Below are positions 8,493 through 17,719 of a DNA stretch of 64,000 bases, piece after piece. The stretch is from Guptibacillus hwajinpoensis. GTDB lineage: Bacteria > Bacillota > Bacilli > Bacillales > Guptibacillaceae. Every line of letters starts with the position of its first letter. Positions within the stretch are counted from its first letter, which is position 1. Location: contig NZ_LELK01000006.1 of the NCBI RefSeq assembly GCF_001039475.1, positions 1,945 to 65,944 on the forward strand. Reading direction: 5' to 3'. The position numbers and the translations under genes are program-made. The notes beneath the pieces were generated by a model. The model made no database searches. It saw only the letters and a program-made list of their open reading frames with translations, and was not told where the DNA came from.

Positions 8493-8843
8493 TCAAAAAT
8501 CAATAAGTCCAAGGCTGATCTGCAGGGCTTCTTGTACCCGTTGCATCATACCCTCATCAAGGTGAGTGATCTTATCAGTTAGACGCTGTTTATCAATGGT
8601 ACGTATTTGTTCGAGCAATATAACAGAATCCCGTTCAAATCCATAACGCTTGGCATCAATTTCCACATGGGTGGGAAGCTTCGCTTTTTGAATTTGGGCA
8701 GTAATTGCTGCAACAATGACAGTAGGACTAAAACGATTCCCAATGTCGTTCTGGATAATCAAGACAGGCCTTACGCCACCCTGTTCAGAACCTACAACAG
8801 GAGAAAGGTCAGCAAAATACACATCACCTCGTTTGACAATCAA
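8493..8843 (-). CDS. ndoA: NdoA (MazF/EndoA) mRNA interferase toxin
   Basis: This 116-residue MazF/PemK-family ribonuclease starts [23 protein letters not shown], the hallmark of the Bacillus EndoA toxin. In B. subtilis it cleaves RNA at UACAU. The loop with [11 protein letters not shown] and the conserved arginines are intact, so it looks active. It lies 4 bases after its antitoxin gene and just upstream of the rsb operon, as in B. subtilis. Confidence 0.97.
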   Translation of the reverse strand: MIVKRGDVYFADLSPVVGSEQGGVRPVLIIQNDIGNRFSPTVIVAAITAQIQKAKLPTHVEIDAKRYGFERDSVILLEQIRTIDKQRLTDKITHLDEGMMQRVQEALQISLGLIDF

Positions 8844-8847
8844 GCCA

Positions 8848-9126
8848 TTACACCCCGCTTACTAAGCGGTCCACGGTGTGCTCTGCTTCCTCCTCAACAA
8901 GAAAGGCTTCTGCTGCAAGGTTCAAGTTAATCTTAGCCATCTCCATGTACCCCTGGCGCATGGCATCACGAATTTGTCGCTTCTTGCGTTCGCGAATATA
9001 CATTGTCGTGGCCTGTGATATGAACTCGTTACGATCGAGCTGTTCCTGTTGAATGATACCATCCACCTCATTTAAAATATGTTGTGGGAGAGTTACAACA
9101 ATCGATTTTTTGTTTGCCTCTGACAC
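8848..9126 (-). CDS. ndoAI: NdoAI (MazE-like) antitoxin of NdoA
   Basis: This ribbon-helix-helix antitoxin of about 92 residues has the N-terminal DNA-binding strand [16 protein letters not shown]. Its C-terminal toxin-binding part is [15 protein letters not shown]...VDRLVSGV. I choose the GTG at 9126, giving MSEANKKS, because GGAGGT lies 8 bases upstream and the family begins MSES. The nearby ATG at 9132 has only 2 bases of spacing. In the family it represses its own operon and neutralises NdoA. Confidence 0.93.
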   Translation of the reverse strand: MSEANKKSIVVTLPQHILNEVDGIIQQEQLDRNEFISQATTMYIRERKKRQIRDAMRQGYMEMAKINLNLAAEAFLVEEEAEHTVDRLVSGV

Positions 9127-9260
9127 AAACATACACCTCCGAAGCACTGCTACTCATATTGTATTCCACCATTAATCTTACCATTGCTGACGACGCATTG
9201 CAAAACAACTTTCCACAAGACTATTTCATCATATTCTTGCAAAATCCTTCTTTTATTTTA

Positions 9261-10427
9261 CTATTTTTTTAAAATTGTATTCATTACGCCCTTTTTTTCT
9301 CCGTCATCCCGAAAAATTCTCGGAACACGTGGTCCAATCATACAAGGAATTTCATAGTTTATCGTCTCAAGTCGCTCAGCAATGTCATCTATTGTAATTT
9401 CTTCTGAACCCTGTTGACCTATTAGCGTGACATGCGTCCCAATAGTAGTTGGGTGAGGTAGTCGAACCATAAACTGATCCATACAAATACGACCTACAAT
9501 TGGTGCTTGTTCACCATTCACTAGTACATACCCATCTCGTAACTTTCGGATCCAACCATCCGCATAGCCAATAGGAACTGTCCCAATCCATTCCCCTTCC
9601 GTTGTATGATAAGTCGATCCATAACTAATCGGTTCCCCTTCTTTCATTTGCTTCACGTGAACAAGTTGACTATGAAGACTGAAAGCGGGATAAAGATTAA
9701 AAGGTTGAACTGATTTCATTTCTTGTGAAGGACTAAGACCATACATCGAGATCCCAACACGTATCATATTCCCAATGCGTTCAGGTATTCTGATAGCGCC
9801 GGCGCTGTTTCCGAGATGAATCCATGTAGGCTCAATGCCTTCCGATTCTAAATAAGAGGCCATTTCCTCAAATCTGTTACGTTGCACTTCAATAAATGAA
9901 TTATCGGGTTCATCCGCTGTAGCAAAGTGTGTATAGAGACCCTCGACATTAACTAGAGGCTTATTTCTTAACCACTCTACTATCAGTTTAGCTTCCTTTT
10001 CTTCCTTTATACCTAGTCGTCCCATTCCAGTGTCTAATTTCAAATGAATCGCAAGAGATAGACCGCTTAATATAGCTTCAGCTTGCTCCAACCATTCCAA
10101 TTGAAAGACTGTCAAAGTGATGTCCTGTTCCGCTGCCAATTTGGCATGAATTGGCGGAACCCACCCTAGTACTAGAATTGGTGCAGTAATTCCTTCTTCA
10201 CGAAGTGCAAGCGCCTCATCGAGAATCGCTACCGCTAGGTAAGATGCCCCTGCCTGAATAGCCGTCTCAGCTGTTGCTACTGCACCATGTCCATATCCGT
10301 TCGCTTTCACGACTGCCATTATCGAAACACCAGATGGAACATGGTTTTTATATGCGTTGATATTCTGTTTAATGGCATCGAGATTAATCTCTGCCCACGT
10401 CTCTCGATAGAAAGGTTGATTCTGCAT
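9261..10427 (-). CDS. alr: Alanine racemase
   Basis: This 388-residue fold-type III PLP enzyme interconverts L- and D-alanine for peptidoglycan. The PLP lysine is in MAVVKANGYGHGA (Lys41), near the N-terminus as in the family. The C-terminal domain contributes the conserved PISYGSTYHT and GRICMDQFMVRLP. The start follows AGGAAATGAAGT, a moderate ribosome binding site. Its place between ndoAI and the ydcC lipoprotein gene matches B. subtilis. Confidence 0.97.
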   Translation of the reverse strand: MQNQPFYRETWAEINLDAIKQNINAYKNHVPSGVSIMAVVKANGYGHGAVATAETAIQAGASYLAVAILDEALALREEGITAPILVLGWVPPIHAKLAAEQDITLTVFQLEWLEQAEAILSGLSLAIHLKLDTGMGRLGIKEEKEAKLIVEWLRNKPLVNVEGLYTHFATADEPDNSFIEVQRNRFEEMASYLESEGIEPTWIHLGNSAGAIRIPERIGNMIRVGISMYGLSPSQEMKSVQPFNLYPAFSLHSQLVHVKQMKEGEPISYGSTYHTTEGEWIGTVPIGYADGWIRKLRDGYVLVNGEQAPIVGRICMDQFMVRLPHPTTIGTHVTLIGQQGSEEITIDDIAERLETINYEIPCMIGPRVPRIFRDDGEKKGVMNTILKK

Positions 10428-10550
10428 ACTTCATTTCCTCCTGAAACAAATCACTCTGCTTTCTATTTTAGGAGTTTTTAAGAAAATCGCAAGCAGGACT
10501 ATCTGAAATGAGTGAACTTGCTTCCTCTTAATCAGGTACATAATTTCTAA

Positions 10551-10581
10551 AGAAGGTTCAGCTGTGTCAGCTGAACCTTCT
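10551..10581 (-). terminator. Terminator after the ydcC-like gene
   Basis: AGAAGGTTCAGCTG/CAGCTGAACCTTCT is a perfect 14-base stem with a 3-base loop. It is followed on the minus strand by a short T-rich run, directly downstream of the 10589 stop. Confidence 0.75.
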
Positions 10582-10588
10582 TGGAGTA

Positions 10589-11602
10589 TTATTTAATTTC
10601 TGTTGTTCCATACACAGATCTTGCAACAGAGACCATCTCGTCTATTGATAAATCGTCTGAAGCAAGGAAGAAGTCAACCCCATTATGGTTCCAACTAACT
10701 GTTGACTCTGTCATAACGCCCATTGTGAAACCAAGATCTACCGGCTCTCCTTCACCAACTGATACAGGTGCACTTGTCTCAAGTGCAGCCTTACTCTTTT
10801 CCTCAATCAATGTGAATGATTTTTCACCAGTAAAGGTTAATATCACCTTATCCGTTGCCACTTCTTTCTCGTCTGTAAGCCCCGTACCTTGAGGCTCATA
10901 CATCGGGTAGACGACTTCAAAAGGTTCATTGGTAGCTGCAATGACCGGCACTTCAAGCTGAGCTGCTGTCATATTTCGCTCCATATCAAAAGCACCTTTG
11001 TCGAATGAAGCATTGAATTTCATATTGGAGAATTCAATGTTCACTAACGGCTTCAAATCTTGGTTCATTATTGTCACTTTCTCAGGAGCAAGATCTTTCT
11101 TGTTTAGCTTAATTGATTGCTTAGATAAGTTTTTGTTCTGATAGTTTGTTTTGGTCGTGAAGACATAGTCATTATCTTTTGCTTCAAAGCCAGCACTCGA
11201 GTCATTTAGAATATCAGACACCAGCGTGTTGTATAGATATGCCTGACTTCCGTTTTCAGGCCAATTACTTTGAAATCTGAAACTTTTATTAAGCGCTGGG
11301 GTAAGGACGAACACACCCTCATCATTTCTTAAAATAATTTGGCTTTGCTCTTTCGTTGCGTTCTTTAGTTCTACTCGATAATAAGATGGCTTCTGATACC
11401 AGATTTCTACATCATACCGTTGCGGTTCTTCTCCTGTTTCAAGTGTCATCTTAGCATTTACTTTATAGCTGTCCATTTCATTTAACTTTTTATCTAAAGC
11501 GTCTACTACATCCTGCTGACTTTTTTGTCCGCATCCAGCAAGGGCAACAAGCATCAGTATCCCGATAAGTAAAACAGAACCGAACCTTTTCACTATATCC
11601 AA
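10589..11602 (-). CDS. ydcC: YdcC-like sporulation lipoprotein (LolA-fold)
   Basis: This is a 337-residue exported lipoprotein. The signal peptide ends in the lipobox ALAGC with the lipidated cysteine at residue 24. The mature part has the LolA/YdcC-like fold (KLNEMDSYKVNAKMTLETGEE...) and probably binds lipid or anchors at the membrane. YdcC is expressed during sporulation in B. subtilis, but its molecular role is not known. It is followed by a strong hairpin, and its order nnr-ydcC-alr is that of B. subtilis. Confidence 0.88.
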   Translation of the reverse strand: MDIVKRFGSVLLIGILMLVALAGCGQKSQQDVVDALDKKLNEMDSYKVNAKMTLETGEEPQRYDVEIWYQKPSYYRVELKNATKEQSQIILRNDEGVFVLTPALNKSFRFQSNWPENGSQAYLYNTLVSDILNDSSAGFEAKDNDYVFTTKTNYQNKNLSKQSIKLNKKDLAPEKVTIMNQDLKPLVNIEFSNMKFNASFDKGAFDMERNMTAAQLEVPVIAATNEPFEVVYPMYEPQGTGLTDEKEVATDKVILTFTGEKSFTLIEEKSKAALETSAPVSVGEGEPVDLGFTMGVMTESTVSWNHNGVDFFLASDDLSIDEMVSVARSVYGTTEIK

Positions 11603-11653
11603 CTCCTTTGCCTCATTTAAAACGACAAAGGAGGTTCCTGTGCGGTGAAAAAC

Positions 11654-13186
11654 CTATCCGTGGTTTTGCTCAAGAAATGAATGCAGAACAGCTGGTATAG
11701 TTGCGATAACGTCGGTTGCCAATACGTCCAGGGTTGAATGAGCTGTTTGAACCAGAGTATCAGCGGATTTACCGTGAACAAAAACAGCATTGCTTATCCC
11801 TTCTTGAATGGACTGACTATGCATGACAAAAGCGAGTACCATCCCAGTCAACACATCACCGGATCCACCTTTTGCTAAAGATGGGTTTCCTGTCGTGTTG
11901 ACGAATTGATCTCCTTCAGGTGTGGTCACAATTGTATAAGGTCCTTTTAACACAAGGTATACACCATACTCACGTGCAAACGACCGAGAGATTTCGAATC
12001 GTCTACTTTGAATGTCTTGAATAGAACATCCAGTAAGCCTCGCCATTTCTCCTGGATGTGGAGTCAAGATCGTCGGTGACTTTCGTGCTTTCACTTCATC
12101 CTTCAGTTCCTTCAAATGATATAGCGCATCGGCATCCAGAACGAGAGGCACTTCAGTTGCAAGCACTACCTGAACGATCATGCTGCATCCGACTTCCCTT
12201 CCAAGACCAGGACCAATTGCAATACCATCGAATTCAGAAAGATCACCAGACACTGCTCCAGAGAAAGTACCATTATGTGAAGACCACCCTTGAAACAACG
12301 CCTCTAACATAGTACTTGTTACTAATGAAAGGATATCATCTGGGACAGCGACCTGTAGTAATCCTGCGCCACTTCGATAGGCAGCTTTCGTTGTCATTAC
12401 AGGTGCTCCAGCCATTCCCCTTGATCCGCCAATCACCAGACCTTTTCCATGGCTTCCTTTATGAGAGGATGACGTTCGATCGGTCAGTGTACGCTGAACA
12501 TCCGAATTATGCCAGAGCTTTCTGTGTAAAGCTTCTCTAAAAGCATGTTGTGGCAGCCCAATATTAATTACTTCTAATTCTCCATAATAATCAGCATCAG
12601 GGTAAAGGAAGGCTCCTAACTTCGGGCATTGAAGTGTATAAGTTCTGTCAGCATGAATAGGCTGAACATCTCCTTCGAACCCACCATTAGCTTGTAAGCC
12701 ACTCGGCAAGTCGACAGATATAATGAAAGCAGACGACTCGTTTACTTTCTGTACAACTTCATCATATGGCGAACGAATCACCCCTGATATGCCAAGCCCT
12801 AACAGACAGTCGATTATGACGTCATACCTTGCAAGTTTTTGTTGAAATGCTTCTCCACCCTTATAGGCATTCCACTCATAAGACAAGCTGGTATAAATGC
12901 CAAAATGAGTAGCAGCATCCCCCTTTAATTTTGATTGGGGAGGAATGACCCATACATCAACATTGTAACCATTATCTTTTAAATACCTTGCAAGAACGAA
13001 GCCGTCTCCTCCGTTATTCCCTGATCCAATTAACACAGCAATCCGTTCATTTTTGTGAATTCTGCCCTTCATTGCTTCAAAAAGTGCTTTACCTGCGTTT
13101 TCCATAAGCACTACGCCACTTAAACCAATCTCCTCCATGGTAAACCGGTCCGCTTCATACATTTCTTCTCCGGATACGATTCTCAC
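11654..13186 (-). CDS. nnr: Bifunctional NAD(P)H-hydrate epimerase / ADP-dependent dehydratase
   Basis: This is a fusion of about 510 residues. The N-terminal YjeF/NnrE epimerase domain contains IGSGNNGGDGFVLARYL and is followed by a ribokinase-like NnrD dehydratase domain (KGSHGKGLVIGGSRGMAGAP, LTPHPGEMARL, NTTGNPSLAKGGSGDVLTG). Together they repair hydrated NADH and NADPH. I choose the GTG at 13186, which gives MRIVSGEEMYEADRF, because AGGAGGG lies 7 bases upstream. An upstream ATG at 13225 adds residues not typical of the family. It lies between acpS and ydcC. Confidence 0.95.
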   Translation of the reverse strand: MRIVSGEEMYEADRFTMEEIGLSGVVLMENAGKALFEAMKGRIHKNERIAVLIGSGNNGGDGFVLARYLKDNGYNVDVWVIPPQSKLKGDAATHFGIYTSLSYEWNAYKGGEAFQQKLARYDVIIDCLLGLGISGVIRSPYDEVVQKVNESSAFIISVDLPSGLQANGGFEGDVQPIHADRTYTLQCPKLGAFLYPDADYYGELEVINIGLPQHAFREALHRKLWHNSDVQRTLTDRTSSSHKGSHGKGLVIGGSRGMAGAPVMTTKAAYRSGAGLLQVAVPDDILSLVTSTMLEALFQGWSSHNGTFSGAVSGDLSEFDGIAIGPGLGREVGCSMIVQVVLATEVPLVLDADALYHLKELKDEVKARKSPTILTPHPGEMARLTGCSIQDIQSRRFEISRSFAREYGVYLVLKGPYTIVTTPEGDQFVNTTGNPSLAKGGSGDVLTGMVLAFVMHSQSIQEGISNAVFVHGKSADTLVQTAHSTLDVLATDVIATIPAVLHSFLEQNHG

Positions 13187-13243
13187 AACAGGTCCCTCCT
13201 GACCGTGGTAAAATATATGAGGCAAGTCGCAAAGTTATGCAGA

Positions 13244-13603
13244 CTAGCTTGACGAGCTCTCAATAATGATTTGCGCCACCGCATGTTGCCTCGTGTGTGA
13301 AATGGTAATATGTATGCGTTCATCCTCACCTCTTGCCTCAATATAAGGTGCGCCTTCAGAGGATTTTTTGATTGAAATATCCTGAAAGCTTAGTTTACCA
13401 ATTCCTGTTCCTCTCGCTTTCGCATAAGCTTCTTTAGCTGCAAACCGACCAGCAAGAAATTCCACACTTCTATGTCCACTGAGTTTGCTATACATCTCAT
13501 GCTCACCACTCGTCAGAATGCGTTCTGAAAAAGATGGGTTCCTTTCAACAGCTTTCTGAATACGCTCAAGTTCAATTAAGTCGACGCCAATTCCGATAAT
13601 CAT
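13244..13603 (-). CDS. acpS: Holo-[acyl-carrier-protein] synthase
   Basis: This enzyme of about 119 residues transfers 4'-phosphopantetheine to ACP. The conserved motifs are [10 protein letters not shown] near the start and [18 protein letters not shown] in the middle, plus [11 protein letters not shown]. The start [10 protein letters not shown] has GGAGGT 7 bases upstream; the reading frame is open 20 codons further upstream but without a ribosome binding site. Gene order acpS-nnr-ydcC-alr is conserved in Bacillus. Confidence 0.96.
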   Translation of the reverse strand: MIIGIGVDLIELERIQKAVERNPSFSERILTSGEHEMYSKLSGHRSVEFLAGRFAAKEAYAKARGTGIGKLSFQDISIKKSSEGAPYIEARGEDERIHITISHTRQHAVAQIIIESSSS

Positions 13604-13737
13604 GAAAAACCTCCATAGTACTATCTTCTTAAAATAAAGCATAAAGTTATAAATAGTGCTCAAGTTGAAAGCTATGCTAAACTAGTAAGAAATAAAAAGA
13701 TAGTTCATTGTATTTAAATGTCGCTTACTTTATAAAA

Positions 13738-13848
13738 GTCTCTTTCCTAAATGATTGTTGCTGTTAAAACAATTATTGAATAAAAAACATCGCTGATTGG
13801 AGCGGAAATTCAACCACTCTTACAGCAACAATGTATACGAAAAGAGCC
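13738..13848. repeat. MITE-like interspersed repeat, copy A (short form)
   Basis: This copy runs from GTCTCTTTCCTAAATGATTG to CAATGTATACGAAAAGAGCC. The ends are imperfect inverted copies of the family terminus GGCTCTTTTC...CATTGTTGCT. It carries the AACAATTATTGAATAAA and CGCTGATTGGAGCGGAAATT internal blocks but lacks the GC-rich centre. It fills most of the gap between acpS and the rhomboid gene. Confidence 0.8.
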
Positions 13849-13886
13849 AAACAAAAAATTTAATCTGTAGAAAAGGTGGTTAATAT

Positions 13887-14651
13887 ATGTTTTTGCGAAA
13901 TGAAGATTTTCGCTCATTTATCCGCTATTATCCTATCATCTCCATACTTATTGGTATACATATCCTCCTCTTTATTATGGTAAACCTTTTCGGGACGTAC
14001 TCCATTTTCAATTTAGGAGTAGGCTCAAATCGAGCGATTGAGGCCGGGCAGTACTGGAGACTTATCACACCAATCTTTCTACACGCCGGCTTTGCTCACG
14101 TGTTGTTCAACTCTTTCTCGCTTTACCTTTTTGGCCCTGCTTTAGAGCAGATGTTAGGTAAAGTGAAATTCTTAATTGGTTACTTTGGTGCTGGTATCAT
14201 TGCAAACATCGCTACTTTTTATTTACAGGACAGTACATTTAGTCATGTAGGTGCGTCCGGTGCGATCTTCGGCCTATTCGGAATCTATTTCTATATGGCC
14301 TTCTATCGAAAAGAGCTCATTGATCAGGCAAACTCCCAGCTGATTTTGATGATTCTTGGAATTGGTCTAGTTATGACGTTCATTAGTCCCAACATTAACG
14401 TTCTCGGTCATTTATTCGGCTTTCTCGCTGGTGCAGCATTAGCACCTATACTTCTTATTGGTGCCAAACCCTATATTAACCGAGGTATGATTCGTGTTAG
14501 GCGGGCAGCTGATACTAGTGGGGATATTCGCTTTAAACCTAACAGATGGCAAAAGCGTAGAATTCGTTCTGGTTCTGGAGCAGGAAGCAAGATCATCTGG
14601 GGAATCTTCATTGTTCTCGTAGCACTTGGCTTCATCGTACGGTATTTCTAA
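13887..14651 (+). CDS. Rhomboid-family intramembrane serine protease
   Basis: This 254-residue membrane protein has six or more hydrophobic segments. The catalytic serine is in GASGAIFG (about residue 129) and the catalytic histidine in NVLGHLFGF (about 175). The conserved loop AGFAHVLFNSFSLYLFGPALE is also present. A basic tail (RWQKRRIRSG) faces the cytoplasm before a final hydrophobic segment. It corresponds in position to B. subtilis ydcA. It is the only plus-strand gene between the cmpA and 19931 genes and is flanked on both sides by short repeat elements. Confidence 0.92.
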   Translation: MFLRNEDFRSFIRYYPIISILIGIHILLFIMVNLFGTYSIFNLGVGSNRAIEAGQYWRLITPIFLHAGFAHVLFNSFSLYLFGPALEQMLGKVKFLIGYFGAGIIANIATFYLQDSTFSHVGASGAIFGLFGIYFYMAFYRKELIDQANSQLILMILGIGLVMTFISPNINVLGHLFGFLAGAALAPILLIGAKPYINRGMIRVRRAADTSGDIRFKPNRWQKRRIRSGSGAGSKIIWGIFIVLVALGFIVRYF

Positions 14652-14672
14652 TGAATGAGTATATAAATAGAA

Positions 14673-14762
14673 GGCTCTTTCTAAAGATTGTTGCTTTTGA
14701 AACAATTATTGAATAAAAACCCCACTTATACTCTTGTAGCAACAATCACTAAGAAAATAGCC
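14673..14762. repeat. MITE-like interspersed repeat, copy B (short form)
   Basis: It begins GGCTCTTTCTAAAGATTGTT and ends with CAACAATCACTAAGAAAATAGCC, with the internal block AACAATTATTGAATAAA. It is the shortest copy (90 bases) and contains only the two termini and a small AT-rich centre. Confidence 0.75.
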
Positions 14763-14770
14763 AAATAGAA

Positions 14771-14806
14771 AGAAACCGGTGATTAGATAGACAATCACCG
14801 GTTTCT
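14771..14806. terminator. Bidirectional terminator between the rhomboid and STAS genes
   Basis: AGAAACCGGTGATT/AATCACCGGTTTCT forms a 14-base perfect stem with an 8-base loop and T- or A-rich flanks. It ends one base before the stop of the STAS gene on the minus strand. Confidence 0.85.
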
Positions 14807-15577
14807 TTATTTCAATGGAGATTCCATATAGTACTGAATAGCGTCCTTTAATTTGCCAGTTAGTTCAAAGTTCTGATCTAATTCGAAATCAAGATTTAAT
14901 AGGTGAAAGACATGCGAAGGCTTTAATCCACATAACACGGGTATCACTCCGATCACATTCACCATTTTGCAAAAGGAGTGTAAGGCATGAGCACCGCTCT
15001 CTTCTATTTCTCCAACACCACTAAAATCAATAATAACGCGCTCATAGTCTTCATTGCGAAGTGAGTAAAGCAGTTCATTCTCATTCACTTCAAACAACTC
15101 CTGTTCGAGCGTTCCGAATAAAGGGATAACTCCAATAGTTGAAGAGATTGGCAGGAAAGGGCTAGATAACTTTTTAATTCTTTTTAAAGCCGTTTCTAGC
15201 TCTTCCTTTTTATCTAGCAAATCAAAGTTGGTTTCAGATAATCTCTCTCTTTGTTTTTGGATTGACTCTCCAAGCTTTGCAATTCTTTGGTCCTGCTTAA
15301 CACATACAAGTTGAGCTGTTCCCTCTTTTGTCCAATTTGAATACACGTTATAAAGCGAATAAGATTCATGTTCCGTGTTCAGTACCAACTCGATCTCTAC
15401 TTGCTCCTCATGAGGCGTGAGATACTTTTTCGCCTTTGTCCTGCTATACTTGTCCACAAGATCTAGAAAAGAAGAGGGGGAAGTAAAGGACTCACTGGCT
15501 AGTTGTGACTCATCAATAATTTCTAGCTTTTCGTTAACGATAAACGCAGGGAGTGGATGATTCTTAATATTAAACAT
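14807..15577 (-). CDS. RsbR-like STAS protein with PAS-like N-terminus
   Basis: This is a protein of about 256 residues. Residues 1-95 look like a PAS fold (NHPLPAFIVNEKLEIIDESQ), 96-138 form a coiled coil rich in E, K and R, and 139-256 form a STAS domain. The STAS entry LSSPFLPISSTIGVIPLFGTLE resembles RsbR LSAPLIPVFENISVMPLIGTID. Aligned to the window's own RsbR, the two phosphothreonine positions are Gln and Glu, so RsbT control by phosphorylation there is unlikely. The start ATG (15577, GGTGGAG upstream) overlaps the upstream B12-binding gene by 8 bases. The two proteins probably act together as a sensor and effector feeding the sigma-B or a related pathway; this is inference. Confidence 0.8.
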   Translation of the reverse strand: MFNIKNHPLPAFIVNEKLEIIDESQLASESFTSPSSFLDLVDKYSRTKAKKYLTPHEEQVEIELVLNTEHESYSLYNVYSNWTKEGTAQLVCVKQDQRIAKLGESIQKQRERLSETNFDLLDKKEELETALKRIKKLSSPFLPISSTIGVIPLFGTLEQELFEVNENELLYSLRNEDYERVIIDFSGVGEIEESGAHALHSFCKMVNVIGVIPVLCGLKPSHVFHLLNLDFELDQNFELTGKLKDAIQYYMESPLK

Positions 15578-16220
15578 GACCATCTCCACCCTTTCGATTT
15601 TCTAACCATAAACGAACCTGATCGAGATTTGGAACTACTATCGTTTCCTTAGAGCAATACTTTGATAAGTCATACTGTGCAGCTAGTCTACCGCCAACTA
15701 TCACTTCAGGAGTCTTTTCTAACCCTTCAAGCTCTGTCACATAGTGATTAAGTCGCTCAACGTGAGACATAATGGAGACCGAAATTCCTACAACGGACGC
15801 ATCCCACTCCTCTACCGTATCAATAACGTGCTCTAGTGGTAAATTCGCTCCAAATAATTTAGTTTGCCAACCGTACTCTTGAAAAAGCAGCGAAATCATT
15901 TTTAACCCTAAATAATGTTGCTCTTGTTCAATACATAGAAATAGTGCACGTGGACCGTTCGTATTCTTACTCGTTAATTTTCTAGTATAGGCATACCGAG
16001 AAAGCACATAATCGCAAGTGGTTGTAGCAAGATGCTCATCTGCTACAGAAATTTCATTTTCTTCCCATAGCTTTCCTACTCGTTGCATGGCTTTCGTTAA
16101 TGCTTCATACGTTAAATGGCTATCTTCCATCAAAATCTTATGCTCTGCAATTCTATCCCACGCTCGATCCTGATCGCCTTCAAGAAAGTCGTTTGTTAGT
16201 TGTTGTATATCAATTGTCAT
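15570..16220 (-). CDS. B12-binding sensor protein (CarH-like modules)
   Basis: This 216-residue protein has a helical B12-binding-2 domain (about 1-85) followed by a Rossmann B12-binding domain (about 90-205). It has W52-x9-E62-H63, the Wx9EH signature of CarH/CarA-type photoreceptor bundles. It also has a base-off cobalamin motif: E100-x-H102-xx-G105 (Asp replaced by Glu), S147-x-S149 and G176-G177, at the usual spacings. There is no DNA-binding domain, unlike CarH, so output must go through a partner. The partner is probably the STAS protein encoded next in the operon. Alternatives are a corrinoid methyltransferase subunit, but no methyltransferase genes are nearby. The light-sensing role is inference. 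Confidence 0.85.
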   Translation of the reverse strand: MTIDIQQLTNDFLEGDQDRAWDRIAEHKILMEDSHLTYEALTKAMQRVGKLWEENEISVADEHLATTTCDYVLSRYAYTRKLTSKNTNGPRALFLCIEQEQHYLGLKMISLLFQEYGWQTKLFGANLPLEHVIDTVEEWDASVVGISVSIMSHVERLNHYVTELEGLEKTPEVIVGGRLAAQYDLSKYCSKETIVVPNLDQVRLWLENRKGGDGHV

Positions 16221-16276
16221 ACTTTCACCTCTCCTTCTTCTAAGACCTCTATCGTAATATTCTTATTCCAACCAAT

Positions 16277-17719
16277 TTATTCACCATGTTTTAATTCAAT
16301 AGAACGCTCACTTGCTTCATATGAATACCAATCCAGAAGTGACTGTCCCTCAAACTGATCAATATCTCTCACTCGAAATTGTTTACCTGCAAAGCTCGAG
16401 AGAATCGACAGCTGGAATGTTGTTAATAATCTTCGTTTCTGAAAATAAGTCGTTTGCATCTCCATAGCTTGAATTCTTCTTCGCGCTACGTAGACACGCG
16501 TTCTCCCAATCTGCCTGAACTGTAAGAGGGCAATCCCTTTCTTTACACTCCAACCTGCATCACGATAATGCAAATAACCAATTAGGCAGGCGAGTGGAAT
16601 CAATAGAATGGATATATACCCATATGGAATGAAATAACTAAGAACACCAATTGGTATAAGGGTTGGAAGAGTAAATCGAATCATATAACGTCGTCTTGCA
16701 CGAGTAGGCAAAGACTCGACATCGTTATGAATGGGAATTTCCGGTAATGCCTCTTTAAGAAAAGACTTAATATGTTTACGCTTCATTAGAGGGTACAAAA
16801 CCGTTGAGAATTGTTCATCTTTCCCTCCGCCTCCGCCGCTTTCTACGTAAATTGCAGCATAACCAAAAGGCTGGCGTAAAAGACCTTCTACCACCCTGAT
16901 TGCTTGAATTCTGTGTACAGGTATTGTTAATTGTCTCTTTTCAAGAACACCTCGATGGATAAGTAGATCATTTTCCTGACGAGACAAAACAAACCCTCCG
17001 TATTTTAAAACCGTTCCTGCAACCGAGAAAATCCATGACAAAATCAGAATAAAAGCGACTGTAATCAGAATAAGTGGAATTGTTGCATCCAAAATCGTTT
17101 CTGTTGCTCTCGTATAGAATTCACCAGGAATAAGATCATCCAATTGGGAACCAATCGCCGCCACAAAAGAGAGAACAACGCCTATTCCACCTGAAGTTGA
17201 TGCAGCTATGAGAAGCTGACGCCACGTTAATTTATACTCTAAAACAGGTGCGACTTCTTCATCCACTTCTTCTATTGTACTTTTCTTGTCATACAATTCT
17301 TCTTTTAAACGCTCCGCATCAAGACGCCTTAATGCTGGCATAACGACCTCTGGTTCACCGCCTCCACCAGCCGTCTCAATTTGCACTTTTACTAGTCCAA
17401 AAAGACGTTGAATAACACCTTGTGAGAAATCAATAGATTGAATTCTCTCTCTTGGAATAAAACGTTTTTTGCGAAAAATAAAGCCCTGATGAATGCGCAA
17501 TTCATTGTTTTGTATTTGATATGTATAGAAGAGCCAGCCCATAACGCCATTTACCAGCGTGAAAACAAGTAGTCCTCCAATTGCTACGAAATGCCACCAT
17601 GAATAGCCACCTCGTCCAACAAAAACGAAAAAGATGAGGGGAAGTGCCGCCTCTCTAATAGAACTAATAAACGATAGAAGCATTGCTACAGGATGAAGAC
17701 GCTTGCGATCAAACATCAT
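16277..17719 (-). CDS. ydbT: PH domain-containing membrane protein YdbT
   Basis: This membrane protein of about 480 residues has three bacterial PH (bPH2/YdbS-like) domains, each beginning after a transmembrane pair. The motifs are RERIQSIDFSQGVIQRLFGL, VHRIQAIRVVEGLLRQPFGY and RRRIQAMEMQTTYFQKRRLL. It is co-encoded with ydbS, and its start overlaps the ydbS stop. ATGs at 17737, 17719 and 17716 are in frame; a GAGG sits 10 bases before 17719. In B. subtilis YdbS-YdbT affect resistance to certain bacteriocins, but the biochemical role is unknown. Confidence 0.88.
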   Translation of the reverse strand: MMFDRKRLHPVAMLLSFISSIREAALPLIFFVFVGRGGYSWWHFVAIGGLLVFTLVNGVMGWLFYTYQIQNNELRIHQGFIFRKKRFIPRERIQSIDFSQGVIQRLFGLVKVQIETAGGGGEPEVVMPALRRLDAERLKEELYDKKSTIEEVDEEVAPVLEYKLTWRQLLIAASTSGGIGVVLSFVAAIGSQLDDLIPGEFYTRATETILDATIPLILITVAFILILSWIFSVAGTVLKYGGFVLSRQENDLLIHRGVLEKRQLTIPVHRIQAIRVVEGLLRQPFGYAAIYVESGGGGGKDEQFSTVLYPLMKRKHIKSFLKEALPEIPIHNDVESLPTRARRRYMIRFTLPTLIPIGVLSYFIPYGYISILLIPLACLIGYLHYRDAGWSVKKGIALLQFRQIGRTRVYVARRRIQAMEMQTTYFQKRRLLTTFQLSILSSFAGKQFRVRDIDQFEGQSLLDWYSYEASERSIELKHGE

